Shown: piece by piece, positions 23,214 to 36,029 of the stretch
Position numbering within the stretch: the stretch's first letter is position 1
How the letters are laid out: every line of letters starts with the position of its first letter
From: Anniella stebbinsi
Taxonomy: Eukaryota > Chordata > Lepidosauria > Squamata > Anniellidae
NCBI GenBank assembly: GCA_029215795.1
Contig: JARDYH010000007.1
Coordinates: 80,797,763 to 80,861,762 of the forward strand
Direction: 5' to 3'
DNA length: 64,000 bases
Made by a program: the position numbers and the translations under genes
Notes under the pieces: model-generated
What the model saw: only the letters and a program-made list of their open reading frames with translations
What the model was told of the DNA's origin: nothing
Database searches by the model: none

Positions 23214-23698
23214 AGTTGGTCCAATGGGAAACTCGTACACACCGGGTTCGAGCGGAGTTCAGTCCTAGCTGGCTTGATTGCTTCCAGGTCTAGAAGAAAA
23301 CTGATCAGTTTCGAAGCCCCATCTCCTGTGGCTCAGCAGAGAGACTGCAGAGGGAGAACTGGGGAGCAAATGGCCCGACTTTGAATGTATAAATGAGATC
23401 ACTGTCACACAATAATGTCGTGAGAAATAAGAGATTTGTTTCTACACAACCAGGGAATGCTTGTTAAGTTTGATTGAAAAAGATGGGGTGGGGAATAACT
23501 TTGGAAGACCTGCCTTGGGCAATTCTGCACCTTGACCGTAATTATGCTGGAGTAGCTGCTCAAACGCTACTCTGCATGTGCATTCAGAGTGCCTGCTGCC
23601 AAAGCTTATAATGGGACTTCCTCGTGGGTTGGATATTTTGATGTTGGACACGTCTCACCACGTCTTGGACGGGACAATTATTGATAACCTTTTATTTG

Positions 23699-23880
23699 AG
23701 AGGTACTGAACATATGTTGCCTGGAAGCATGGGTTCCTGCAATACCTTTCGTCAATACCCCACAAGATTGTTCCCCACAATAAATTTGTAGGGGGTTTTA
23801 AGGTGACTTTGTATACTTAAGAAGTACTGAACATAGGTTGTCTGGAAGCGTAGGTTCCTGCAACCTTACATCAATATCTC
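23699..23880 (+). repeat. Duplicated about 60-bp segment in MECR 3' UTR
   Basis: The segment at 23699-23760 (GTACTGAACATATGTTGCCT ... GGTTCCTGCAA ... TCAATA) recurs at 23820-23880 (GTACTGAACATAGGTTGTCT ... GGTTCCTGCAA ... TCAATA). The first poly(A) signal lies between the copies. Confidence 0.85.
23779..23784 (+). terminator. MECR: Poly(A) signal AATAAA, proximal (MECR)
   Basis: AATAAA followed by GT-rich sequence (TTTGTAGGGGGTTTTAAGGT), as expected downstream of a cleavage site. Confidence 0.55.
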
Positions 23881-23998
23881 TTAAGTTCTCTTCTATAGTA
23901 AGTGAAAGAAGATCCAGAGGTGTGTCACTTCTTTCCCTCCTGTAACAGACTTATTTGCTGGCTCTTGTGCAGTTCAGCACAACTAATTTATATACAAC

Positions 23999-24112
23999 AG
24001 CTTTCCCCAAGCTGGTGCTCTCCAATTGTTTTGGACTTCAACTCCCAGCATGGCCAGTGGTCAGGTACCTTGGGAGTTGTAGTCCAAAACCATCTGGAGG
24101 GTGCTAGGATGA
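23999..24112. repeat. Palindromic MITE (CAACTCCCA family)
   Basis: CCAAGCTGGTGCTCTCCAAT, then TTGGACTTCAACTCCCAGC, pairs with the inverted GGGAGTTGTAGTCCAAAACC and GGAGGGTGCTAGG. This is the best-preserved palindrome of this family in the window. Confidence 0.8.
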
Positions 24113-24910
24113 GCCTACTATAAAGAAACCTGATTCTGCAACAGAATCCATTTTGGGGGCTTTGTAACAAGAATTTTCCCCTTTTAGGCTTTTGATCTGT
24201 AGACTGTAAAAAACATATTTATGGCAACTTCCTACAGATCCTCCCCACCCACCCCGTTCAACATAAGCCCACTACGTGCCATACAACAGTGACAGGACAC
24301 TTCTGTGACAGCAAATTATCATGTTGGACACATCTGACTTGCATTACTACCTCCAGAATAGATGCTGTTCTCAGGCCTTCTTATGCCTTCATTAAACATG
24401 TATCTGCTGCAGAAGTAGAAAGCAAGATGTACCTACACACATTTGATGTTTTAAAAAATGGGAGTGATTTGATGTCATGAAATGTTACATGGGAGGCAGA
24501 TCTGGTCAGGAGTTCGGGGAAGGTGAGGATCATCTGAAAGGCCTCTTCTTTGCTTGTTGTACCTTCTTTTCATGCACAGTATTGGTCCGTTCGAAGTGGG
24601 TTACATAAGATGCTGGAGCTGTGTCCAGCCCAAGGCTTTTGCCCTAGAGCAACCAGCTTGCAGGTGAGTTCTAGGTGGCTGTAATGTGGGATTGTGTGGT
24701 CTAAGAGAGAGCCGTGCTAGGCCAGATGAAGCCTGCAGGCCTCACAACTCTCCTCCTGCTCTGTATATAATGCATAGAAAAGAAGGGTTTCGAATTGGTT
24801 ATTTATACCAGGATAGCTGTAACTGAAATGAAGGCAAATCGTATTTGATTGCAAACCTGTTCTTGCAGAACAGTGTAATGGCCATTGAAATGCCAATGAT
24901 TTTCATTTCC

Positions 24911-24916
24911 AATAAA
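24911..24916 (+). terminator. MECR: Poly(A) signal AATAAA, distal candidate (MECR)
   Basis: AATAAA in TTCCAATAAAATTCTC, followed by a GT-rich stretch (GTGATGGTGTTTTTGCTTGG) that fits a downstream element. Confidence 0.45.
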
Positions 24917-25189
24917 ATTCTCTAGCTCTGATCAGTGATGGTGTTTTTGCTTGGGCTTAGTAATAGGATATGGCACCCTTGAAGCCATTCAGTCCCGTAG
25001 CATTGCTGTGTCAGCCTCGAATATATTTCATGGTATTGCCTTAATCGCTTATATGGTGCTTTTAGGCATTAGGCTTGAGCCGTGCAACACGCACGCACAC
25101 ACAATGCAACCTGCTGTCTTTGACAAAGATACCAGAGCATCGGCTCATCATGATGAGATGGTAGATCAATCCCACACAGATTAGATACG

Positions 25190-25340
25190 GCATTCAAGCT
25201 CGTAGAGAAATTTGGCCTTTAATTGGGTGACAATTTAATGTAATTGCCCTAGCAAAATCAGCTATATTTGCTTTAACCCAATGAGTATTAGTTGATGGAT
25301 CAGTCAATTATATCTCCATATAAGTCTGTAAAAACAATAC
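25190..25340. other. Candidate conserved noncoding block
   Basis: Non-repetitive AT-rich sequence with TTTAATTGGG, CAATTTAATG and TAATTG words and no ORF. It resembles vertebrate enhancer-type sequence, but there is no comparative evidence. Confidence 0.2.
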
Positions 25341-26279
25341 TTCTAAAGGGAGCGTGGGGATGGGGGGGAACAGCATGCTTCCATTGTTTTTGAATGATCC
25401 CTTGAGTATTAGTTGATGGATCGGTCAATTAAATCTGCATTCAGGTCTGAACGGCATGTCCAGCTGTAAATGTAAAAAGCAAAAGGGGGGGTGGAGTCTG
25501 TCTCCCTCCCACCTTGCCTGGCTCCTACCAGAAGGGTTGAGGGTAAACAGGGCTCTGATCTCCAAGCCCTCTGTTTATCAGGCATCAATCCCTTAGGATT
25601 GAGCATTTAAAAGTATTTTTATCCCGCTCCTAGGCCAAAAAGGCTCCCAGAGTGGCTTACATATAATCAGTAAAACAAGGCAGTCCCTACTGGCAGGTTT
25701 GCATCTAAAAAGACATGACACACAATGAAAAACGACTGGAGAGGCAAGAAATCTTTCAGCAAGGCTGGCAGAATGGGCCTGCTTCTCCCTCTCATCTCCC
25801 TCAGTACTGCCTGTTGGGAGGCCCCCACACATGGTGTAGCAGGCAGCGTCTTGGAGGCATTTCCCCTTCTCTCACACATTGAAAGGAATGCCTCTTCCAA
25901 GATGGTATGTGCTATCTGCCATTTTTATGTAAGGACTTGTATTTCAAAGGATTTCTTTTTTTTTAATCTTCCTGAGGGATCAGTTTATCCAACTGACCAG
26001 TTAAAGCCTAAGGGCACAATCTTATCATGCATGTTTAGGCGAGGGGGGGGGATGTCCTACAACAACCATGTTGGGAGTTATAGGACTTTTTCTGTCTAAA
26101 CATGCATCGGATTGGACCCTAAATGCTGAAGACCAAATTTCTGCCTATATGCGTCCTTCTTCTCGACTTATCTCTTTCGAAGGAATGTAAGATGTCTTAA
26201 ACCTGGTCGGACTTCTTTTCCAACCTCAGGATTGTAGGGAAGCATGTCTCCAGCAGAGGCCTGTCATATCTAATCCTTT

Positions 26280-26345
26280 TACCTAAAAGATGCCAGGAAT
26301 TGATCCTTGGCTCTGCACGCAAATCATCTACCACTGAGCTTTGGC
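26280..26345 (-). repeat. tRNA-derived SINE head, minus strand
   Basis: AGATGCCAGGAATTGATCCT ... CTACCACTGAGCTTTGGCCC is the reverse complement of a tRNA-Ala-like SINE head. Confidence 0.65.
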
Positions 26346-26472
26346 CCCTTTTTCAAAAAAAGGGAGTGCCATCAAGTATCTAAACCAGATTGCCTTCCAT
26401 TTGAAGATGCAAGGGTTGCTGCTTTGAGCTTAAAAAGATTGCCCAGAAGGTTTGAAAACTTCTTTCTCTTAC

Positions 26473-26530
26473 TGGTGATGGTGTTGGTGGTGGTGATGAT
26501 GATGATGATGATGATGATTGATTGATGATG
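26473..26530. repeat. (GAT)n/(GGT)n microsatellite
   Basis: TGATGGTGTTGGTGGTGG followed by eight GAT units and GATTGATT, just downstream of the TMEM244-like stop codon (minus strand). Confidence 0.9.
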
Positions 26531-26578
26531 GAAGAACTTCCCTCTAAATTCAGCAGGTGAGACAAGATTCTTGTGCTT

Positions 26579-26691
26579 TTATAGGTTCAGTGCAAGCTCT
26601 AAAAAACTGACCCTGCTGAGGTTGTTGGCATCAGAGCAAGCAAGGTAAGTCACGAGTTCACCACTGCAGATCATAAGGAAGAGGCCACTGG
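26579..26691 (-). CDS. TMEM244-like: TMEM244-like exon 6 (last coding)
   Basis: The acceptor is CCTTGCTTGCAG. It encodes SGLFLMICSGELVTYLACSD, then ANNLSRVSFLELALNL and TAA. It completes the fourth membrane segment and gives a C-terminal tail longer than in human TMEM244. Confidence 0.85.
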
Positions 26692-29600
26692 CTGCAAGCA
26701 AGGAAGATAAATTAGCATTTGAGTCTAACTGAGCCTTCCCCTGTTGGCCATGCTGGCTGGGGATGATGGGAATTGAAGTTCATCACAGCTGGAGGGTGCC
26801 AGCTCAGGGATGGCCTTTTCCCTGAAAGATTCCTGAATGAGAACAGGAAGCACTGCCCTCACTCGTAGTTAGCTTCAGCCATCATCACAAAGCTAATTCT
26901 CATTGGCTAACTTCATTGCTGCATCATGAAGCCAAATTGGAGTGAGAGTAAGAAACATATTTTCAGGCCCTCTCTAAGAAAATCAAAAGAGTAGGGTGGG
27001 CACTGCAAACAGGCCTTCGTTACTTTACCAGTCGGCAGTGAGTAATACTGTGAGTTTCCAAACAAAGCGATGCAAATTGGGATGATTTGGAAGTTGCCCC
27101 CAGATGCTTTTGTTCTGGCTGAGGTGGCTTTAAAAAAAAAAAAATCTTACCAAGTGCCAGCCACCATTGCCAAACCAAAGGAAATTCTTCCATCACTGTA
27201 AAAAGATCAGAAAAGTCAGCAGAAAAGTTTAATGCAGCACAACTATACTGCAAAGGATAATTACCTTATTAATAAAGTGCAGCCCAGCGGTTGCATCAGA
27301 GGACTGGAACATCCAGGCTCCATTGTCCTGTTGCCCCTGCTATTCATGTATTGGGGAGATTGAGCCACATTATGTAACGGTGCTTTGCTCTCATGGGCAA
27401 AAATGGTATTCATTGAAATGGGCCTTGGAAGGGACTCCAGAATAGTGCAGTTGTGTGACAATGAAGATTTGCACTTCAAATCAACGGATCTGAACATTTT
27501 ACAAAGGAAATGTGCAACTGTAGCTTGACCGCATTCTGAATTTAGACCAGAATCATCTGAATTATCTGCCTCTAAACTGCCCCCCCCAAAAAAAACCCCA
27601 CAAGAGTGTTATTGGCAGACACAACAGTGTGGCTTACTTAGCCTTTGGTTCTTAGCCTTTGGGATGATGCAGTTTATATAGGTATGGTAAAATGGGATGT
27701 GAACATTAGAAGAGCCCTACTAGAACAGGCCAAAAGTCCTCTTAAGGGCAGGATCCTGTCTCCAAGAGTGACTAACCAGATGCCTCTTGGGTGCTACGCC
27801 TCCTTAGCTGTTGCTCTCCAGCAAATGGGACTCAAAGGCATAGAGATCCTGGAGGGTCCATGCAGTCGTGACATGGGCCAAATGGCATGTTGTGTTAAGC
27901 GCATGCTTTCAAGCATGCGCTTGACATAACCGACAAGTCTGTCGGATGGACAAGTCTATCAACCCTTTCCTCCCCATGTTGTTTTTTCCATCAAAAAATG
28001 GCTCCCTAAGCATAGAATAGAAACATAGAACAGTTGAGTTGGAAGGCCATTGAGTCCAACGATGCTATTTGCCCCCCAAAGGTGCTGTTTCTTGCTGTTG
28101 GGGGGGGGGGTTTGGTGGCAACAAAACACTGGGAGGGAAGGGCTAAACCTAATCTGGATCAGGGTGGGGAAAGAGAGAGCTTCATGGTTTAATGGAGCCC
28201 ACAGGCAAAATGGTTGAGGAGGTACCCACTTTTTCCTTGACACTATTAATGGTGTCCATTTGCTTGTCTCTCCCTCTGGCTCCGCAACATCTCCCACAGA
28301 GAGAGGAAGAAACAAGGCCAGGTGGCTCCTGGGGGGCTGAGATCCTTTCATGAGCTTACTGGGTTACTAAAGTCAGTGGCTACTGCACTGTCCTGTCCTG
28401 TCCAATCCAATAATCCTGGCTCATCTTCTCAGTTTGCAAGTCCATCCATCTCCCGCAGCTGTTCCCCATTCCTTGCTTGGCTCATCCATCATCTCTTAAT
28501 TTGCCTATCTTCTTGCACCCATTCATCTCAATCTTGGCGCACAGAGGTTTGTCTCCCTTTAAATTGTGACTCCGGGAAAGTGAGAGAGAGAGAGGGTGTT
28601 GCTTTTGCAACTGAAGCAGCTGCCGTTTATCATCCTCCATCCAGTACAAACACAAATCATGCCCATGTTGGAGGCTGATATACAGGGTCCCTAATAGGAA
28701 AGTGCACGATAATAACCAGGCTCGGAAGCAACACCATCCTTTCCGCTCGAGCGTGGGTGTCTGGTGTCCCCCCACCATTTAGCGGAATTGCTTTGTTTAT
28801 GAGTAAGCAATTAGTCTTTCCATAAACACCCCCCAGCAACCCAACAAGAGGGGGCAATGCAGCTCTCAGGAGTGGGGTGGGTAGTGGGGTGACAGCAAAG
28901 TGATGGGTCTCTCTCTTTCTGGTCCATTAGCACCGCCGGTCTGCAGATGGCGATGCCTGTCTTTACTGAAGTTGCAGCACAAGAGAAATGGAAAGTGGCT
29001 CCCTGTTATCATTGCTGCCATGATGGGCGGGAAGGAAGGATGGTTCCACATGGCCCAGGGATTAATGGGACAGAACAATAGCGGAGGCGGCCGGGGGGGT
29101 AGGGGAAGCGTTGGCAGCCACAAAGCCATTTGAAACCCATTTAAAAACAACTTTTCCTTCCTTGATAATGTTCATATTTGCTTTAAAGCTGTTTCCAATT
29201 TTTAGCTTGCTGGATCATTAGGTTGTGTTTGGGACGACGGGGGGAGGTTGTTTGATGCATGGCTGTGAGAAGAAGGGGAAGGGCTGGTTGTGTCTCCTTG
29301 TTGGAATCTCCCAGCTCTTGAGAGACCATCCCCTAGCTGTGTGACATGAGCAAAGGCCAGCAACGCTAGCTACTCCTCTTGGGTAGGGGCACAGAATCCA
29401 GCTCATCTGGGGTCCCAATCTGGCTTTCCTGGTTTTCCCAGACGTCCATGCTCCCTTCCCTAATTTTGCCCCCTTTCCTGTGAACAGGGCCAGCCCAAGA
29501 CATTTTGCCACCTGAGGCGAAGAATAAGATGGCGTCCCCTTCCCATTCCATGTCCAAACACCTTTCTTAAAGACTGAGCATCTTTCTTCAACACTAACAA

Positions 29601-32600
29601 TGGGACGTTACACTTGAAGACAACACACTGGCTCCAGGGGCGTAGGGAAGGCCCTACACCTCATACACCTAGCTGCCCACCCGTACACCTTGAGTGTAAT
29701 GTACGGGTAGGTTCATGTTGGGAGAGGTGTTCCATCAGGTACTGTGGTCCCGAGCCATGTAAAGCTTTATAGGTTAAAACCAGCACCTTGAATCAGGCTC
29801 GGAAACGTACAGGCAGCCAATGCAAGCAGGCCAGAGTCAGTCTTATATGCTCGATCCTTCTGGTCCCTATATGTTCATACTGTTTTGATTTTATCTGTAT
29901 TCCGCCCTGAGATCCCTGTGATAATAGGGCGGGATACAAATGTTTTCATCCATCCATCAAGGAGCTATCCAAGGTGCTGAACCCCATCCCCAAGTGGGTT
30001 AAGAACCTTGGATAGCTCCTTTAGAATTTGGGCTGGGTCTGTCTAAAACCCAGAAAGGATTCACAGCCCCATCCAAATCCAGGCCGAGAGCCTCCACTGA
30101 GTTTTGAGGAGGGCTATTTCTTTCCTAAATGGATGCCTGAGCAGGCAAGTTGATGTGTGGGGCCATGCAGACTGTTGCAACAATGGGCAAGGATTTCATT
30201 CTAGCTAGCTAATATCCTAGCTGGGCTTTGTCCTGTCCCTGAAGACCACCGTGCAAAGAGCAATTCCTTGTACAGCTTTAAAGGATGCCTCCCAAAGGGC
30301 GCGGCTGGCTTGAACTCACCCGCAAAGGTCAACAGGATGTGGGCCACGGTGACGGTGGTGGCATAATCCCAGACCCACCGTCGCAACAGCACAGCAAAGA
30401 GCAAGCCGCTGGTGAAAAAGGTGAGTTCCATGGCCAGTGTGTTGGCTAAAGAAGGAGGAGAAGGAAATAATAAATATTAAATGAGGCACAGTCAAGAAAG
30501 AGAACTGCAGAAACACTTCTCTTCTGTTACTGGATGTTAGTACAGATGTGTCTCCATGTTTACTTCCATGTGTCATCCCACAGAATCATAGACTCACAGA
30601 ATAGTAGAGTTGGAAGGGGCCTGTAAGGCCATCGAGTCCAACCCACTGCTCAATGCAGGAATCCATCTTAAAGCATCCCTGACAGGTGGCTGTCCAGCTG
30701 CCTTTTGAAGGCCTCTAGTGTGGGAGAGCCCATGGCCTCCCTAGGTCACTGGTTCCACTGTCGTACTGCTCTAACAGGCAGGACGTTTTTCATGAGGTCC
30801 AGCTTCCTGTAACTTGAGCCCATTATTCCGTGTCCTGCATTCTGGGTTGATTGAGAAGAGATCCTGGCCCTCCTCTGTGCAACAACCTTTCAAGTATTTG
30901 AAGCGTGCTATCAGGTCTCCCCTCAATCTTCTCCAGGCTAAACATGCCCAGTTCTTTCAGTCTCTCCTCCCCAGTTAACTTTAGGCACACTTCCTTACAG
31001 GAGAGTGGGAGCTCAACAATACATTATGTTAAAGATGCAGATAACGCCTACGTGTTTTCATTTTTGCAGTTTGGTGGGTCTGATTTTTATTGGGACCACC
31101 CCTTGTGGGAGGGGAAATTTAATACTTTTATTATTTTTTAAAATATATTATTACATTTATGTTCCACTTTTCTTCATTTTCCAAGGAACACAAGGCAGCA
31201 CACAAGCCCCTCCTCTTCTCCATTTTATCCTCACAACAACCCTATGAGGTAGGGTAGGCTGAGTGTCAGTGACTGGCCCAAACTCACTCAGCGAGTTTCA
31301 CGGCCAAGTGGAGACTAGAACCCGGATCTCTCGGCTCCCAGTCCAACACTCTAGCCACTACACCACAGTGGCTTTCCATATTCTTTCCCTCCTAGCTTCA
31401 AGTTTACTAGTAAGCCCCCTCCCCTTCCCTGCTTCTCAGCATGCCTACAGAGCTTAGACAAAAAAAAAGGGGGAAAAACTCTTGGCACTAATGGAGACTT
31501 TTTTGGTAGCCACACTGGGAGTAGGGTGGGGCAGGGGGAATTATTGTCTGGGAGGGATGTATGAATCCTCCACACCTGTGTGTATGGAGGGGAGGTCCCA
31601 GTTAAAACCAGATCACCCAATTATTATTTAAAAAAAAAAAACAAGGAAAAACCTGAACGTTCTAGCTATGTTTTTAATGCAATGTAGAGCTGAACCCCTA
31701 TTGAAATCAGAAGGCTATGTGTCCTACTTTACAGTCCTCTATTTGAAGGGGTTCTCCACTTGAAAGTCTCTCCAGTCCAAGCTCAGTGTAAAAGATAAAG
31801 GGCAGAATCCAAAGGGCGCTTACACACACCAATTCTCCTCTGCCTGGCCAATTCCATTGTGCAAACAATTCTTGCCACTTGTGCAATAGTGGTTTGATGT
31901 TTCCAGGGCCATCCAAAATGATGGAAATGCCACCCAATTGAGGAAGGCTGCTCTAAGCAGAGGTCATTCCTTTTTTTAGTTTTGTATATTTTCCGTTCCT
32001 TTGTGCTTCCTGGCCAATCGGCTCCATCTCTTTGTGCTTTAAATGCTCTCTCCAAATGCATCCTCACCCAGATAGTTGGGATTTAAGTAAGATGGCTCTG
32101 TTTTAAATTCAAAAGGGGTCCGCAGGCCAAAGGTGTTGATCCTGGAAAGAAGACAGAAGAACTTGAGGTTAAAAAGAACCAGTAGAGATGTCATTTGCTG
32201 CTTTCCCTTAACCCTTCAGGTGAGTTAAAATGATGTTTGTAAATTCCATCCCTAACTTCTGACACCTGCTGGTTCAGTCCAAAAGGTCCATCCAGAACCA
32301 GAACTCTCTACCAGGTGTAGGCAATGTAGCACCCGTGGGCCCCAGGCACCTTTCTTGGTGCCTATTGTGAGTAGCCATGCCTACCCATGGTAGCCATTTC
32401 ATGGCTGTGCCAAGAACAGTTTTCAAATTTGCCCATGGACCTAAAAGGTTGCCTATCCCTGTTGTACACAGTATTCCAAGTATGAATGCACCCTAGATTT
32501 ATATAAAGACATGATATTGGCAGTTTTATTTTTTCGATTCTTTTCCTAATGATCCCTAACATGGAATTTGCCTTTCTCACAGCAGCTGTGCATCGGGTCA

Positions 32601-35600
32601 TTGTGCATTTAATGTATCATATAGTTTGTCCATTGGCTAGGTAGCCTCAGGCAAGCCTCTCTCTTAACTTCTGTACACCCAGCAGCAGCGGATAATCCTA
32701 GCAATCTACTTTAGTAGGTTTTTGTTTCGTTTTTAAATATTGCCAACAAGGTGATCTAGTGAAGCACACTAAATACACCAAAGTCATGATCCTTTGCATG
32801 TTGATTCAAAAGTAAGCCCTTCAACTACTTTCAGTGGGGCTTACTAGCTGTGCATAGCATTACACTCTTAAAGCTCTGCATAAATGTTTATTAGGGAGCA
32901 ATCCTCTCTAATTTCAATTCAACTTCAAGGGCAGCCCTCCACTGAGTGCATTACAATAATCTAACCGGGATGTATGCTGCTGATGCCCAGCAACGGATTC
33001 TCAAATGTGTCTTTCTGCCTCTGAACTCAGAGGCTCCATGTTAGCTATTATCCCAGGGACTATCCCAGAGGTTTATGGCATACTTTGAGAGTTTATTTAT
33101 TTGTTTATTTATTTATTTACTGCATTTCTGTACAGCCCATTAGCCAGAGCTCTCTGTGTGGTTCATGCACACACAAAATTTACCCTCCTTGGATTCGGTA
33201 GATCTTGTTCCAAACTATTTCTTTACCTACAATGGGCATGATCGTCAGTGGGTGATGGTCAGTACAATCCTTCAATGCAATCCTTCATCACTGCTCTTGT
33301 ATGATGGTCACAACTGTGGACCAGGATGGTCAGTCTAGAAGCATTTATAAAAGCAACGAGAGGGACCAGCAACAATTTTTATACTGTGCAAGGTTCCTGT
33401 TTAGAATACCACCTGACCATGCCCTTTTTTCCTGGAATGAATGATACCCCCCCTCTCCACCCGCCTCATTTCCCATCATCCTTCCCCTGCAACAGTCAGC
33501 ACACTCTGGCCATTGTGCACACTCAGTCTGCATTGAGCTGTTTTAAGGAATCCTCCTTTAGAGGTTTTCCCTAAAATGTTTGTTTAATTCATGGTGGTGG
33601 CGGGAGAGGAAAAATCCCGGAAATATCCAAATGAGAACCGAGTATATTCAATGGCTGTGGAATGGCAGCGGATTCTTCATGACTGGTGGGGGTGGGGTGG
33701 AATGGAGCCTCTTGAAAGAGGGCATGGCTGGCTGGAACCCTGAACTAGGGATATACAGATTTTGTTAAATCAGTTTTGTGGATTGTCAGGTGTCTTTCAT
33801 TCCGTCGTCTGCTCCTTGATGGAATGGGGGGCAAGGAATGTATGAGAATTTTGTTCCAGTTGTGCAAGTGTGCATTAGCGCAAACCTACCCACCCTCCCA
33901 TGAAAATTTTAAAAACTGGTCTGCAAGGCCTCAGAATCTGCATTGCTCAGAAAAGGCCGGTCCTTTGCAGCATCCACAGATTGGATTTATAGAAATCTGA
34001 ACCCATTTGAATCCGTTGCGGATCTCTCCGACATCCCTACTCCATACTACAACATTTTGTTGAGGGAAGTTTGTTTCATGCAATTGTGATTTATCATCAT
34101 TTTGGCCAGTGCACACCGTACAAAGGTGATTTGTAGTTTTTGTCTTGACATCAACTTTGTCAGGCAAAGCAACCCAGTAACCTTGAAGGCTCGGTCCGTC
34201 CCTCCCTGGACAGTTTGAATGTGTAAAATGATTAAAGATCATGGCTGTCTTGCCAGGCTCGGCAGTTAACCAACAGCAGGAGTCCAGCTGGGGAGTCATA
34301 AATGTATCTGTCACTGGTGTGCTTCCGCTTCAGTCCTAAACATATATAGGACAAATAAAAGGAAGGACTTCTTCACACAGCGCATAGTTAAATTATGAAA
34401 TTCACTGCCACGAGATGTAGTGATGGCCACCAATTTGGATGGCTTTAAAAGGGGTTGGATAAATTCCTGGAGGGGAAGGCTATCAATGGCTACTACTCCT
34501 GCAGTAAGTTTCTATACACCAGTTGCTGGGGAACATGGGTGGGAGGGTGCTGTTGCACCGTGTTCTCCTTTTTTGGTCCCTGGTCGACAGCTGGTTGGCC
34601 ACTATGTGAAAAGAGTGCTGGACTAGATGAACCCTTGGTCTGATCCAGCATAACACTTCTTATGTTCATATTGACTTGGAAGTTAGTCTCATTGATTTAA
34701 ATGGACGTGCGTTTCGGGGGTTTAGGAACAGAGCCTTAAAAACATGAAAGCCTCTTCTCATGTGGTTTCGTGGACTGCCCTGCTTCAACTTGGAGGGCAG
34801 AGGAAAAGAATGGCATTGTTGAATGCTCCCCTGGTATTTCAGAAACAAAATCCTTGATATGACAAATGGAGAGTAAAACTCTGTAGCAGGCATGTTGAAC
34901 CTCTTTCAGCCCAAGAAGAAGCTCTTGTGGGCTGCATTCCGTTGGTGGGCAGGGCCAAAGGCAAAAGGAGTGGAATCCAAAATACCCTTTACAACAATCC
35001 CAGAGGTACAGACCGATTTAAGAACATCTGAAAGAAAAAGGGCTTTTGATCTTAGGGGCACGCTTGAAAGCAAATCCTTAGTGAACATGCTTGCCGTGGA
35101 GAATCCTTCAGATTCCAGGAACAGGCTGTCAGGTGTGCCTTTGCAACAGCATAAAACGACGGAGAAATTAAAATAAATGGCCTACACGGCGATTAGCTAC
35201 TGTGCCAGAACCACACTGTAGAATGGAAAAGAACATTCTCCCTTGGGAGCTGTAGTAGGAAGGCGGAACGGTTGTGGGAAATGCAAACTGAAAGGGCTGA
35301 GAGTGACGTCTACGGTACAAGGGACGAGCGGCCTCACCTGAACGCTCCACAGCAAATGCTCCCAGTCATGAAATACACTGTGTAGAAAATGAAGAGACAC
35401 AGCAGTATATGAAGAATGATGGCCTGGAAATCGAAGCAGGGGAAAGAAATGAAACGTCCGCCAAGGGTCAGCACAGAAAAGAAGTGTAAGGGGAGACGTG
35501 ATAGAGGCGTACAACATTACGCGTGGTGTGAGGAATGTAGATAAGGAGACATTTCCCCCCCCCCCCTCTGAAAATACCGGAACCCAAAGTGGTCATCCCA

Positions 35601-35993
35601 GGAAGCTGACTAGTGGGAGATTCGGGACAGATAAAACGAAGGACTACTTCACATAGCGCATAGTGAAACTATGGAATTCGCTACCGCAAGATGTAGTGAT
35701 GGCCACCAATTTGGATGGCTTTAAAAGGGGTTGGATAAATTCCTGGAGGAGAAGGCTATCAATGGCTACTAATCCTGCAGTAAGCTTGCATACACCAGTT
35801 GCTGGGGAACATGGGTGGGAGGGTGCTGCTGCCCCATGTCCTGCTTTGTTTGTCCCTGGTTGACAGCTGGTCGGCCACTGTGTGAACAGCGTGCTAGACT
35901 AGATGGACCCTCAGTCTGATCTAGCATGGCACTTATGTTCTTATGTTCATATTTACTTGGAAATTAGTCTTTTTAAAAAGCATATGTAATCTA

Positions 35994-36029
<36 letters not shown>

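Larger units (their letters stand above)
23214..24916 (+). other. MECR: MECR 3' untranslated region, probable extent
   Basis: Two canonical AATAAA signals lie downstream of the stop, at 23779-23784 and 24911-24916. The first, about 570 nt after the stop, would give a 3' UTR of usual size; the second would give about 1.7 kb. A palindromic MITE lies at 23999-24112. Which site is used cannot be decided from sequence. Confidence 0.5.
24950..26578. other. Intergenic, between convergent MECR and TMEM244-like gene
   Basis: It holds a possible conserved AT-rich block (25190-25340), a repeated 55-bp segment (25277 and 25400), a LINE/SINE tail at about 25608-25690 and a SINE head at 26280-26345. I see no gene here. 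The minus-strand 3' UTR of the TMEM244-like gene should lie in the right part; an ATTAAA on that strand near 25961-25968 is a candidate poly(A) signal. Confidence 0.5.

Noticed and set aside
27645..27929. 94-codon ORF in the TMEM244-like intron 4
   Set aside because: Most of it is a dispersed repeat, and the end is the hairpin at 27894. No splice signals or known domains.
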